The notes under the pieces were generated by a model. It ran no database searches. It had not been told where the DNA came from and saw only the letters and a program-made list of their open reading frames with translations. Below, piece after piece: positions 8,065 to 16,557 of a stretch of DNA of 32,160 nt. Position numbers and translations under genes: made by a program. Position 1 is the first letter of the stretch. Every line of letters begins with the position of its first letter. The DNA is from Chitinophagia bacterium (GTDB lineage Bacteria > Bacteroidota > Bacteroidia > Chitinophagales > Chitinophagaceae), in contig RFSD01000004.1 of the NCBI GenBank assembly GCA_009924165.1, forward strand, positions 1 to 32,160. Direction: 5' to 3'.

Positions 8065-9147
8065 TTAGTGATCGGAAGCAAGTGCTACAGCAATTTTAGA
8101 ATCAGCTGTGCCATAGTATAAATACCATTGAGTTTTATAGTACACCAAGCCTTCTACAAAACATACATTATTGACTTCTCCTTTTAACTCATAAGGTTTG
8201 TCAGGTTGTATGAAAGGCTTGACTGCCCTATCTATAAGCTTATAAGGTGCAGCGGTATCAAATAAAGCCTGCGCGGCAGCATAAGTGAATTTTGGACTAG
8301 TTGGATCGTTGTTATTAGCAGCATTACTGCTATTATAAATAAGTACAATACCTCTTGGGGTATACAATGCAAATGGACCTGGCTCTACCAAACGGCTATC
8401 AAAATAACCAGGCCTAGGTGTAAGTACCGAGACTAGTTTTTTACTTTCTTCATTTTCCAAAACTTCCCAATGCAATAAATCAGAAGAGTACGCCATGAAT
8501 AAGTCGGTGTCTCCAAAATACATCCAGTATTTGTTATTGATTTTTTTAGCAACCATTTTTTCCCCTATGCGCTCGGCAACAATCGCACCCGACTTGGACC
8601 AAGTATCAATGTATTTAGGATGGGTTAAAACAGGACCTTGTTTTTGAAAATGAATTAAATCCATTGAAGTAGCAAAACATAATCGAGCCGTTTTACCATC
8701 ATACGCAGTATAGGTTAATAGATATCCTCCAGCTGGATTTTCTACAATTCTTGGATCTTCAATACCGCCCTTGCCTTCGTATAAGGCAAAGCTATCTTTA
8801 GAAGGATATAAAATTGGTTGCGCTTGTCTTTTAAAATAAATTCCATCCTCACTAATGGCAAGCCCTATACGAGATGTCATTGCACTGTCTTGTGCGCGGT
8901 ATAATAAAAATACTTTTCCATCCTTTACAAGTGCTGTAGGATTTAAAACATTTTTTGCTTCCCAAGCTACGCTATCATTTTGTAAAGGGCAGAAAAAACG
9001 ACTGCTGGTATCCGGAACTAAAATTGGATTGGCAATATCTACTTTATGAAAACTAGGCGCCCAGTTGGTGATATTTTTATTTTCATTAGGACTACTTGTA
9101 CAAGCAGCTAATAAAATTAAAAAACACATGAAGGTGTTTATTTTCAT
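8065..9147 (-). CDS. GH130-like glycosidase/phosphorylase lipoprotein
   Basis: A 360-residue exported protein. Residues 1-16 are a lipoprotein signal with lipobox LAAC (Cys16), so the protein is probably anchored in the outer or inner membrane. The rest is a five-bladed beta-propeller of the GH130/GH43-like superfamily: NPTALVKDGKVFLLYRAQD (69-87), SRIGLAISEDG (92-102), GGIEDPRIV (127-135) with D131 in the position of the GH130 catalytic aspartate, TYTAYDG, SMDLIHF, WSKSGAIV and YSSDLLHW. GH130 enzymes act on beta-mannosides, either as phosphorylases in the cytoplasm or as exported hydrolases. Export favours hydrolysis here, but that is inference. It begins 9 bases after the RND pump stop and looks co-transcribed, an unusual partner for an efflux pump. 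Confidence 0.8.
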   Translation of the reverse strand: MKINTFMCFLILLAACTSSPNENKNITNWAPSFHKVDIANPILVPDTSSRFFCPLQNDSVAWEAKNVLNPTALVKDGKVFLLYRAQDSAMTSRIGLAISEDGIYFKRQAQPILYPSKDSFALYEGKGGIEDPRIVENPAGGYLLTYTAYDGKTARLCFATSMDLIHFQKQGPVLTHPKYIDTWSKSGAIVAERIGEKMVAKKINNKYWMYFGDTDLFMAYSSDLLHWEVLENEESKKLVSVLTPRPGYFDSRLVEPGPFALYTPRGIVLIYNSSNAANNNDPTSPKFTYAAAQALFDTAAPYKLIDRAVKPFIQPDKPYELKGEVNNVCFVEGLVYYKTQWYLYYGTADSKIAVALASDH

Positions 9148-9156
9148 ACTTACTTA

Positions 9157-12100
9157 TTAGTCTACAACTCTTTGATGCTTGGAAGATAGATAAGTATACA
9201 CTGCTGGGATCACAAATAAAGTCAAAATTAAAGAGAACATTAACCCTCCTACAATAACTGTACCTAGAGGCTTTCTGCTCGTTGCAGCTGCACCTAAACT
9301 AATGGCAATTGGCAATGCGCCTAATGCTGTCGCTAAGCTTGTCATTAAAATAGGCCTTAAGCGTTGCGCTGCAGCTTCTAAGACAGCTTCCTTAATGGCT
9401 AAACCAGCTTCTCTTTTCTTGTTGGCGAATTCCACAATTAAGATACCATTCTTAGTCACCAATCCAATCAACATGATGATTCCAATTTGTGAGAATATAT
9501 TTAATGTTTGATCCAACATCCATAAGGAAATCAATGCACCCGCTATAGCCAATGGTACAGTAATCATGATGATAAAAGGATCTGTGAAGCTTTCAAACTG
9601 CGCTGCAAGCACCAAGTAAATCAAAATCAATGCTAATAATAAAGCATAAGAAGTATTTGAAGCACTTTCTTTGAAATCTCTAGAAGGACCACCCAAAGCC
9701 GTTTGGAAACTTTCATCTAATTTCTCTTTTGCAATGCGCTCCATCGCATTCACACCATCCCCGATTGTTTTCCCTTCTGCTAAAGAAGCAGAAATAGTAG
9801 CTGAATTAAAACGATTGTAGTGGTAAAGATTTGGAGGATTGCTACTCTCCTCGATTGTCAATACACTTGATATAGGAATGCTTTCGCCACGACTATTTCT
9901 AATGTATATTCTACTGATGTCCGTAGGGGTGTTACGATCCGATTTAGGCACCTGTGTAATCACTTCGTACTGACGATCGTTCATGATGAAATATGCAGAA
10001 CGTGCGCCACTAAATGCAGACTGTAATGCCTGAGAAACATCTGCTGTAGATAAACCAAGATCCCTCGCACGCATACGATCAATTGTCAAATCTAATTCTG
10101 GTTTATTGAATTTTAAGTTAACGTCGACATTTTGGAATGTTTTATCTTTTCTGGCAGCTTCTAAAAATTCAGGAATCACTTTTCTGATTTTTTGGAAATC
10201 TAAGTTTTGAATGATGAACTGCACTGGTAAAGAACCACGAGACATCATACCAACAGAAATGGTTTGCTCTTCTATAGAGAAAATTCGAACATTTTTTAAA
10301 CGTTTAAATTTTTTATTTAAATCTGCTGCGATTTCACTTTGTGTCCTTGTTCTTTCTTTTATATCCACCATACCTAATCTACCAGATGCGCCAGTACTTC
10401 CGCCACCCCATGCAGGCACACTACCCCAAGTAAATGCATGCTCAGGTATGGAATCTTGCATGATGCGAATCGCTTTAAATAAATCTGCCCTTAGGTCCTC
10501 ATAACTTGTTCCTTCTGCAGCGGACATAGTGATACGTACTGTACTTTTGTCTTCCATAGGGGCCAACTCACTTTGTATAGTACTTCCTATTAAAATTATG
10601 ATTGCAAAGCATACGCCTACAATCACCCATGCCATCCATCTAATTTGTAAAAATTTAGCGAGTCCGTTTTTATACCCTAATTCCATGCCTTTAAAAAATG
10701 GCTCGGTACGTTCGTAGAATTTTCCATGTTCGCCGCCATTTCTGTTTAAAAACACATTCAACACTGGCGTAATTGTAAGGGATACAAATGCTGAAACTAA
10801 AACAGCGCCTGCAACCACCACACCAAACTCTTTAAATAAGGAACCTACAAAACCTTGTAAGAAAATTACAGGTAAGAATACAACGGCCAATGTAATAGAA
10901 GTAGATACGACTGCAAAGAAAATTTCCTTACTGCCTTCTCTTGCAGCGTCTTTGATAGGAAGTCCTTCCTCTAGTTTTCTAAAAATATTTTCGGTGACCA
11001 CAATACCATCATCCACAACAAGTCCTGTTGCTAAAACGATCGCTAATAAAGTCAATACGTTAATTGAGAAACCTGCCAAATACATAATAAAGAAAGTGGC
11101 TATCAAAGAAATTGGAATATCAATTAATGGTCTAATCGCAATCAGCCAGTTTCTGAAGAAAAAGAAGATGACCAATACCACCAAAGCAAAAGAAATCACA
11201 ATAGTTTCTTTCACTTCCGACAAAGCTCTACGCACGTTCTTGGTATTATCAATAGGTATTGCAAATTCTATATCTGATTTATTTTGTGCTTTTACTTCCT
11301 CTAATCTTTTATAAAATTCATCAGCAATATTAATTTGATTGGCACCAGGTTGAGGAGAAATGGTCAACATCACAACAGGTACGCCGTTAAAATAAGTGCC
11401 TTGATCTTCTTGCTCTGGACCAAGCTCAACCCTTGCTACATCACCCAACCTCACAATACCATTAAGGTCTTCTTTTAAAATAATATTTCTAAAATCTGCT
11501 TCGGTGGACAATCTTCCTAAAGTACGAATAATAAATTCTGATTTATTGCCATAAATTCGGCCAGAAGGTAATTCCACATTTTCTTTATTCAGTGCCGTTT
11601 GGATATCATTAAATGCAATTCCAAATGCATTTAGTAAATCTGTGTTTGGAAAAATACGCATCGATAAACGCTTCCCTCGAACGCCAACACTAGAAACTTC
11701 GTCAATCGTTTGAAACCTTTGTTGCAAAACATTTTCGGCATATTCAGTTAATTCTAATAAACCTTTTGTCTTACTTCTTAATGTAAGCATTAAAATAAAA
11801 TCTCCACTTGCGTCTGCTTTTGACACTATTGGAGGATTATTGATATCTTCAGGTAAGCTTCTCGCAGCCTGTGACACTTTATCTCTTACATCATTGGCTG
11901 CTGTCTCTAAATTCACGCCTAAATTAAACTCAACAGTGATATTTGAATTTCCAACCGAACTAGAAGAATTGATTGTACGAATTCCAGGGATACCATTAAT
12001 GGCTTTCTCTAATGGTTCTGTAATTTGACTTTGAATCACTTCGGAGTTCGCTCCTGAATAGGATGTTTGTACTGAAACGATTGGTGGGTCTATCGCTGGA

Positions 12101-12210
12101 TATTCTCTTAATGCTAAAAAAGAATAACCAACCAAACCAAAAATGATAATCGCAATATTCATCACAGTGGCTAGCACAGGACGTTTTAACGAGAGTTCCG
12201 ATATATTCAT
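9157..12210 (-). CDS. RND efflux transporter, inner-membrane permease (HAE1/AcrB type)
   Basis: This is the proton-driven pump subunit of a tripartite multidrug efflux system. The 1017-residue length and architecture are standard: N-terminal helix MNISELSLKRPVLATVMNIA, a large periplasmic loop, membrane helices 2-6, a second loop and helices 8-12. The proton-relay residues are present: D400-D401 in GLVVDDGIVVTEN (helix 4) and K920 in GLVTKNGILIVEF (helix 10). The absence of metal-specific residues points to the hydrophobe/amphiphile type. It starts 24 bases after its adaptor gene. The expected outer-membrane TolC-like channel is not in this window, so the pump must borrow one encoded elsewhere. 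Confidence 0.96.
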   Translation of the reverse strand: MNISELSLKRPVLATVMNIAIIIFGLVGYSFLALREYPAIDPPIVSVQTSYSGANSEVIQSQITEPLEKAINGIPGIRTINSSSSVGNSNITVEFNLGVNLETAANDVRDKVSQAARSLPEDINNPPIVSKADASGDFILMLTLRSKTKGLLELTEYAENVLQQRFQTIDEVSSVGVRGKRLSMRIFPNTDLLNAFGIAFNDIQTALNKENVELPSGRIYGNKSEFIIRTLGRLSTEADFRNIILKEDLNGIVRLGDVARVELGPEQEDQGTYFNGVPVVMLTISPQPGANQINIADEFYKRLEEVKAQNKSDIEFAIPIDNTKNVRRALSEVKETIVISFALVVLVIFFFFRNWLIAIRPLIDIPISLIATFFIMYLAGFSINVLTLLAIVLATGLVVDDGIVVTENIFRKLEEGLPIKDAAREGSKEIFFAVVSTSITLAVVFLPVIFLQGFVGSLFKEFGVVVAGAVLVSAFVSLTITPVLNVFLNRNGGEHGKFYERTEPFFKGMELGYKNGLAKFLQIRWMAWVIVGVCFAIIILIGSTIQSELAPMEDKSTVRITMSAAEGTSYEDLRADLFKAIRIMQDSIPEHAFTWGSVPAWGGGSTGASGRLGMVDIKERTRTQSEIAADLNKKFKRLKNVRIFSIEEQTISVGMMSRGSLPVQFIIQNLDFQKIRKVIPEFLEAARKDKTFQNVDVNLKFNKPELDLTIDRMRARDLGLSTADVSQALQSAFSGARSAYFIMNDRQYEVITQVPKSDRNTPTDISRIYIRNSRGESIPISSVLTIEESSNPPNLYHYNRFNSATISASLAEGKTIGDGVNAMERIAKEKLDESFQTALGGPSRDFKESASNTSYALLLALILIYLVLAAQFESFTDPFIIMITVPLAIAGALISLWMLDQTLNIFSQIGIIMLIGLVTKNGILIVEFANKKREAGLAIKEAVLEAAAQRLRPILMTSLATALGALPIAISLGAAATSRKPLGTVIVGGLMFSLILTLFVIPAVYTYLSSKHQRVVD

Positions 12211-12234
12211 CTCAATAATGTATTAATTGTGAGC

Positions 12235-13284
12235 CTACTTGATGATGTCAACAAGTGGCAATGTCTTCCCAATTTTTAATTCACTTCCGTCTCTTACAAA
12301 AAGCATCCCAGCAACAATTAAGCTATCCCCAATTTGAACGCCAGATGTAATTTCAACACCAGAGGCCGTACGATACCCTGTCTCCACATTGACAAATTTT
12401 GCTTTACCATTCTTAACAACCACCAATTGTTTTACTTTAGAATCAGGGATGATGATATTAGATGGAACCAAGATACTAGGCTTTTGTTGGTTCTCTCCAA
12501 GGAATATTTTTGTATAAGCACCTGGTATCAACTTGCCTTGTAAATTAGCGCGTACTTTAATATTACGAGACGTAGCAATAATCTGAGGCTCAATTGCAGC
12601 AATGGTTGCAGTCATTTTAACGCCAGGATTAGCAATGCTTTCCACCGTTACCTTCTTACCTACTTTAATATAATTTTGATATAATTCTGGCAAGGTAAAG
12701 TCTACTTTCAGTTGGTCTACTTTTTGTAATGTTACAATCGTAGTGGCTGTGCTGATGTATGCTCCAAGACTTACTTGCTTTAATCCCATCTGACCAGCAA
12801 AAGGCGCTTTAATCACCGTTTTATCAATTAAAGACTGTGTATAAGCCATGTCTGCTTTCAAACTATTTACTTGTTGCAAGCTAATATCATAATCACTTTG
12901 ATTGATTCCTTTAGCTTGTACTAATTTGTAATTTCTTTGTTCAGTGATTGTTGCTAATGCTAATTGTACTTTTATTTTTTGCATTTGCGCTTGTAAATCA
13001 GCATCATTTAACTTGGCTAAAATGGTGCCAGCTGCTACCATTTTGCCTTCAGGAATTTGTAAAAAAACAATACGGCCATTGGTTTCAGGACGTATATCTA
13101 CAAATTCACTAGCCACTACTGAACCATTCACTTCGATGACTTTATCTATGACTTGCGTTGCAGCAATTGCTATATCCACAGATACTGGCGCATTCGCGTT
13201 GAATTTATCAGTTGGCTTTGTTTTTCCCTTACATGCAAACAATCCTAAGATCAGGATGAAGGCAACATAATTTAACTTTCTCAA
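12235..13284 (-). CDS. RND efflux periplasmic adaptor (membrane fusion protein)
   Basis: A 349-residue adaptor that joins the RND pump to an outer-membrane channel. Residues 1-18 form a lipoprotein signal with lipobox LFAC (Cys18). The biotinyl-lipoyl-like half motifs flank a short helical hairpin: VNGSVVASEFVDIRPETNGR with EGKMVAAGTILAKL, then KTVIKAPFAGQMGLKQVSLG. A beta-barrel and a membrane-proximal domain follow (IIPDSKVKQLVVV, VETGYR). The order adaptor then pump is typical. It is 73 bases downstream of a secreted protein gene, with a weak -7-like box between, so it may be either part of the longer run or the start of its own unit. Confidence 0.94.
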   Translation of the reverse strand: MRKLNYVAFILILGLFACKGKTKPTDKFNANAPVSVDIAIAATQVIDKVIEVNGSVVASEFVDIRPETNGRIVFLQIPEGKMVAAGTILAKLNDADLQAQMQKIKVQLALATITEQRNYKLVQAKGINQSDYDISLQQVNSLKADMAYTQSLIDKTVIKAPFAGQMGLKQVSLGAYISTATTIVTLQKVDQLKVDFTLPELYQNYIKVGKKVTVESIANPGVKMTATIAAIEPQIIATSRNIKVRANLQGKLIPGAYTKIFLGENQQKPSILVPSNIIIPDSKVKQLVVVKNGKAKFVNVETGYRTASGVEITSGVQIGDSLIVAGMLFVRDGSELKIGKTLPLVDIIK

Positions 13285-13304
13285 ATTGGTCTAATTTTAG
13301 TGCT

Positions 13305-13312
13305 TAAAGATA
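13305..13312 (-). promoter_or_regulatory. Possible -7 box for RND adaptor-pump-GH130 genes
   Basis: On the minus strand TATCTTTA (13312-13305) is one mismatch from TAnnTTTG and ends 20 bases before the adaptor ATG. There is no clear -33 box, so this is only a suggestion. Confidence 0.3.
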
Positions 13313-13357
13313 GCTAAAATGCCATGTTTTTAGAAAGAAAATAGATGAATGGTTGAA

Positions 13358-14089
13358 TTATCGTCCTCGTTTAAATTGAATGAACTTCTGTTGAATAAAA
13401 TAGCCCAATTCCAGGTCGTTCAATAGTGCTAGGGTTGGATAGGATGGCTTGCAGTATTCCATAAATACATCCAGCCTTGGACCATCTAATTTAGTCAGTT
13501 TTTGGACAAAGCGCTTAGTAAAGCGATAGTTGATGTACTTCTCTTGTTCCTGGTATATTAATCTATTTTGTAAAAATTGGGCGTTTCGGTTACGTTTGAA
13601 CCTGAACATATTGATAATTTCATTGATATCGAAACCAATTGTAATCCCTCCATTTCCAAACATATTTTGTTGGTTACTCAGTTTTAATCCAGGGGGGTTA
13701 TAATTAAAGTATTTGGCATAATCCATCCTATTTTGAATTGAATCATACCTGTAATAACTATTGCGCACTCTCACTTCTGGAAGATCAAAACCATTCACAT
13801 GAATCATGACGTTAAAATTACTCTGATCCTCAATTTGATCTAGTGCAAATTTTTGGGTGCTTTTCCCAAACAATGAAAATGTTAAAGAGTCATTTGGCTG
13901 AAGCGTAATTAAATACCTACCCAAAGAGTCAGTTTGTGTGCTACTGTATTTAGTGTAAACCATCACTGCTTCGATTGGCATTCTTCCGGAAATATCATAG
14001 ACTATGCCACTAATGGTATGCCTCTGTGCCTTTAGGGAAGAAAATGCAACAGAGGTCAATAAAAAAAATAACAGGATAGATTGTTTCAT
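13358..14089 (-). CDS. Secreted protein with carboxypeptidase-regulatory-like domain
   Basis: A 243-residue exported protein of unknown job. The start at 14089 gives a clean signal peptide (MKQSILLFFLLTSVAFSSLKAQ, cleavage after about residue 21). The frame continues to 14203, but that would prepend a non-signal-like stretch overlapping chrA, so I reject it. Residues about 23-95 resemble the CarboxypepD_reg/CNA-B-like beta-sandwich common on Bacteroidota surface proteins (SGIVYDISGRMPIEAV, TQTDSLGRYLITL). The remainder is rich in Arg, Asn and aromatic residues (for example RFKRNRNAQFLQNRLIY) and matches no family I recognise, although similar proteins are widespread in this phylum. It lies 40 bases after chrA on the same strand. 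Confidence 0.75.
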   Translation of the reverse strand: MKQSILLFFLLTSVAFSSLKAQRHTISGIVYDISGRMPIEAVMVYTKYSSTQTDSLGRYLITLQPNDSLTFSLFGKSTQKFALDQIEDQSNFNVMIHVNGFDLPEVRVRNSYYRYDSIQNRMDYAKYFNYNPPGLKLSNQQNMFGNGGITIGFDINEIINMFRFKRNRNAQFLQNRLIYQEQEKYINYRFTKRFVQKLTKLDGPRLDVFMEYCKPSYPTLALLNDLELGYFIQQKFIQFKRGR

Positions 14090-14129
14090 GAATGGCTGCA
14101 AAAATAAACAATTCAAGTCTATATGGATG

Positions 14130-15404
14130 TTAAAATATAGTTGGCCATATCGATAACAATGTGCCCAAAAAGATGGTCCCCAGAACAACCCATTGTGGGG
14201 CAACTTTATAGCGCACTAGTACAATCGCAGTTGTGCAAAAAATAAATAGGTAGACCCCTATATTCATGCCAGTCATGATGCCTAAATCAAATACAATATC
14301 TTTTAATAAAAATAAGGTTGCACCAAGCATAATACCCACCACAGCTGCATAGATACCTTCCAATGACCGATAAAACAAAGCATACTTTTTTAGTTTCTGC
14401 CAAATGGGGAAAAAGAACAAGACAATTAAAAAGCTAGGTAAAAAAACGCCGATACTGGCTACCATGGCACCTATGATTTGTCCTCCAATTCCTTTTTCTT
14501 CTAAAGCCAATGCACCGGTAAAGCTTGCAATAGAAAAGATTGGACCAGGAATGGCCCTAACAATTCCAGAACCTGTTAAAAAAGCAGCACTATTTATTTT
14601 TAAAACATCTCTTTTGCTTTCTTTGACATGTTCAGTGTTTGGACGAGTTACATATTGTTCATACATCATTGGAATTAACACATCACCCCCACCAAAAACA
14701 AAACTTCCAAATCGATAATTATTTTCAAAGAGATTATACACTTTACGGTGCTCCCAGTTTTGACGTGTTGCTTGTTCAGATACAAAACCTGCTATAAGAA
14801 AAAATAAAAGGAATAAATGTAAATGCACCCATTTAATTTGTTTAGGTGCAGCACCTTGATCTGGGATTCTTTTATTACTAAAATTGGTGACAATACCAGC
14901 TAAAACAATGACAACAGGTATCGTCCAAGGTGTTTTAAAACCGACTAAAGTAAGGATACATGCGAAGCCAAAAACAAAAAAAGTAATAGTGTTATTGATC
15001 GCTTTTTTATATAAAAGATAGGTGGCGCTGGCGATAAAACCAATTACCATTGGTTGTAATAAATGCAAGGTTTTCAAAACAGGTTGTAAGTCAAGATGAG
15101 TATAGGCAATGGCTAGACTAGCCATAAAACTTGTAGCTGGTAAAATCCAAATGAGCAAAGTAATTAAGGCTAATGAAAAGCCGCCTCTTTTAAAAGCAAT
15201 CAAAACAATTGTTTGCGTGGATGAGGCACCAGGAAGTAATTGGCAAAAAGCATTGTATTCCATCAACTCCTCCGATGTAATATCCTTCCTTTTTTCTACA
15301 AATCGATGTTGCAGTAGGCCAATATGAACTTGAGGACCACCAAAAGCGGTTAAGCTATGTTGGAAAACAGCTTTTAGAAATGGTATATGTCTTAAGAGGT
15401 ACAA
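14130..15404 (-). CDS. chrA: Chromate transporter family protein (ChrA, two-domain)
   Basis: A 424-residue membrane protein of the CHR superfamily, which exports chromate in well-studied members; many homologues have no proven substrate. Two CHR halves are visible. The first carries FGGPQVHIGLLQHRF and FCQLLPGASSTQT (residues about 20-62). The second carries FGGGDVLIPMMYEQYV and TGSGIVRAIPGPIFSIASFTGAL (about 235-295). About ten membrane helices are expected. The start is a TTG at 15404. An in-frame stop lies just upstream and the next ATG would delete the conserved first motif, so TTG is strongly preferred. It has a good promoter and heads a same-strand run reaching 8065. Confidence 0.88.
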   Translation of the reverse strand: MYLLRHIPFLKAVFQHSLTAFGGPQVHIGLLQHRFVEKRKDITSEELMEYNAFCQLLPGASSTQTIVLIAFKRGGFSLALITLLIWILPATSFMASLAIAYTHLDLQPVLKTLHLLQPMVIGFIASATYLLYKKAINNTITFFVFGFACILTLVGFKTPWTIPVVIVLAGIVTNFSNKRIPDQGAAPKQIKWVHLHLFLLFFLIAGFVSEQATRQNWEHRKVYNLFENNYRFGSFVFGGGDVLIPMMYEQYVTRPNTEHVKESKRDVLKINSAAFLTGSGIVRAIPGPIFSIASFTGALALEEKGIGGQIIGAMVASIGVFLPSFLIVLFFFPIWQKLKKYALFYRSLEGIYAAVVGIMLGATLFLLKDIVFDLGIMTGMNIGVYLFIFCTTAIVLVRYKVAPQWVVLGTIFLGTLLSIWPTIF

Positions 15405-15419
15405 TCAGATTGATTTATG

Positions 15420-15449
15420 TAAAAATAAAATAATTTATTTGCATCCAAA
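15420..15449 (-). promoter_or_regulatory. Promoter for chrA
   Basis: On the minus strand TTTG (15449-15446), 18 bases, then TATTTTTA (15427-15420): close to TTTG-N19-21-TAnnTTTG with one mismatch in the -7 box. It lies 15 bases before the TTG start and supports that start. Confidence 0.5.
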
Positions 15450-15501
15450 GCATTTAATAATTTATAGGTGAAGTATATCAATACATAACTATGATAATTT
15501 G

Positions 15502-15509
15502 TATCTTTA
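15502..15509 (+). promoter_or_regulatory. -7 box abutting DUF3089 gene start
   Basis: TATCTTTA (one mismatch from TAnnTTTG) ends exactly four bases before the ATG at 15514. In this phylum transcription starts a few bases after the box, so the mRNA would begin at or next to the start codon. Confidence 0.4.
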
Positions 15510-15513
15510 CCAC

Positions 15514-16557
15514 ATGAAAAACTTGTTTTTATTAAGTGTTTTGTTCATGGCTTTTGGATGTGGCAAAAGCAATTATGCTACCTACAAGCCTACTTACGCT
15601 AATGTTAATTGGGAGGAGCAACCAGACTATAGTCAGTTAAAGAATTGGGCAGCGCATCCTAATAAAATAGACCCTTCCGATAGCATACCGGCTAGTATCT
15701 TAAAAAAGTACCAACCCAAAAGCTTAGTAGATGTATTTTTTGTGCATCCTACAACTTATTTAGATCCTGCAATGCCTAATGGCTGGTCTGCCTCTTTAAA
15801 AGATATTGCAATAAATATTCAAACAGACTACACAACAATACTGAATCAAGCAAGCATATTCAATGAAGTAGGTATGGTCTATGCACCAAGATATCGTCAA
15901 GCGCACATCAAGAGTTACTATCCAGTCAATAAAATAGATACCATCAATGCCTTGGCTGCATTTGAATTAGCTTATCAGGATGTAAAAAAAGCATTTGAAT
16001 TTTATTTAACCAATCATAATCAGGGAAAGCCCATCATCATTGCTGCACACAGTCAAGGAAGCACACACGCAAAGCGACTACTTAAAGAATTTTTTGATGG
16101 AAAAGCATTGAGCAAACAATTAGTGTCTGCTTATATCGTAGGAATGGCGATTGACCCGAAAGAATTTACAAATTTAAAAGCTTGTACCAAGCCAACCGAA
16201 ACAGGATGTATCTGTGCATGGCGAACTTACAAAGAGGGCTATGTTCCACCAATTATCCAAAATGAAAAATTCAATTCTATTGTGACCAATCCACTAAGCT
16301 GGGACAGCAATCAAGTTTCAGTTAGTAGAAAAGTAAATCAAGGAGCCGTATTGTATAACTTTAAAAAAGTCATACCTAATGTGGCAGGAGCATATAACCA
16401 TGAAGGTGTATTGTGGACGCCTAAACCTAAATTTTTTGGAAACATTTTATACAATACTAAGAATTATCATATAGCAGACTATAACTTATTCTATATGAGT
16501 GTACGTAAAAATGCAATGGATAGAGCGGTACAATTTTCAAGCAGCAGTTCCAATTAA
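15514..16557 (+). CDS. DUF3089 lipoprotein, alpha/beta hydrolase fold
   Basis: A 347-residue exported hydrolase-like lipoprotein. The ATG at 15514 gives a signal MKNLFLLSVLFMAFGC with lipobox AFGC (Cys16). A TTG five codons earlier is possible but lies across the -7 box. DUF3089 features are VDVFFVHPTTY (72-82), VGMVYAPRYRQA (119-130) and the nucleophile elbow IIIAAHSQGS with Ser180. A late histidine (NYHIADYNLFY) could complete the triad. Lipase-like activity is suggested for this family but the substrate is not established. The stop overlaps the recQ stop by 4 bases (convergent genes). Confidence 0.85.
   Translation: MKNLFLLSVLFMAFGCGKSNYATYKPTYANVNWEEQPDYSQLKNWAAHPNKIDPSDSIPASILKKYQPKSLVDVFFVHPTTYLDPAMPNGWSASLKDIAINIQTDYTTILNQASIFNEVGMVYAPRYRQAHIKSYYPVNKIDTINALAAFELAYQDVKKAFEFYLTNHNQGKPIIIAAHSQGSTHAKRLLKEFFDGKALSKQLVSAYIVGMAIDPKEFTNLKACTKPTETGCICAWRTYKEGYVPPIIQNEKFNSIVTNPLSWDSNQVSVSRKVNQGAVLYNFKKVIPNVAGAYNHEGVLWTPKPKFFGNILYNTKNYHIADYNLFYMSVRKNAMDRAVQFSSSSSN

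Noticed and set aside
8060-8069. ACTAATTAGT palindrome between convergent stop codons as a terminator
   Set aside because: Only ten AT-rich bases with no loop and no U-run; too weak to terminate transcription.
14090-14203. N-terminal extension of the carboxypeptidase-regulatory-like protein overlapping chrA
   Set aside because: The downstream ATG gives a clear signal peptide, and the extension would bury it.
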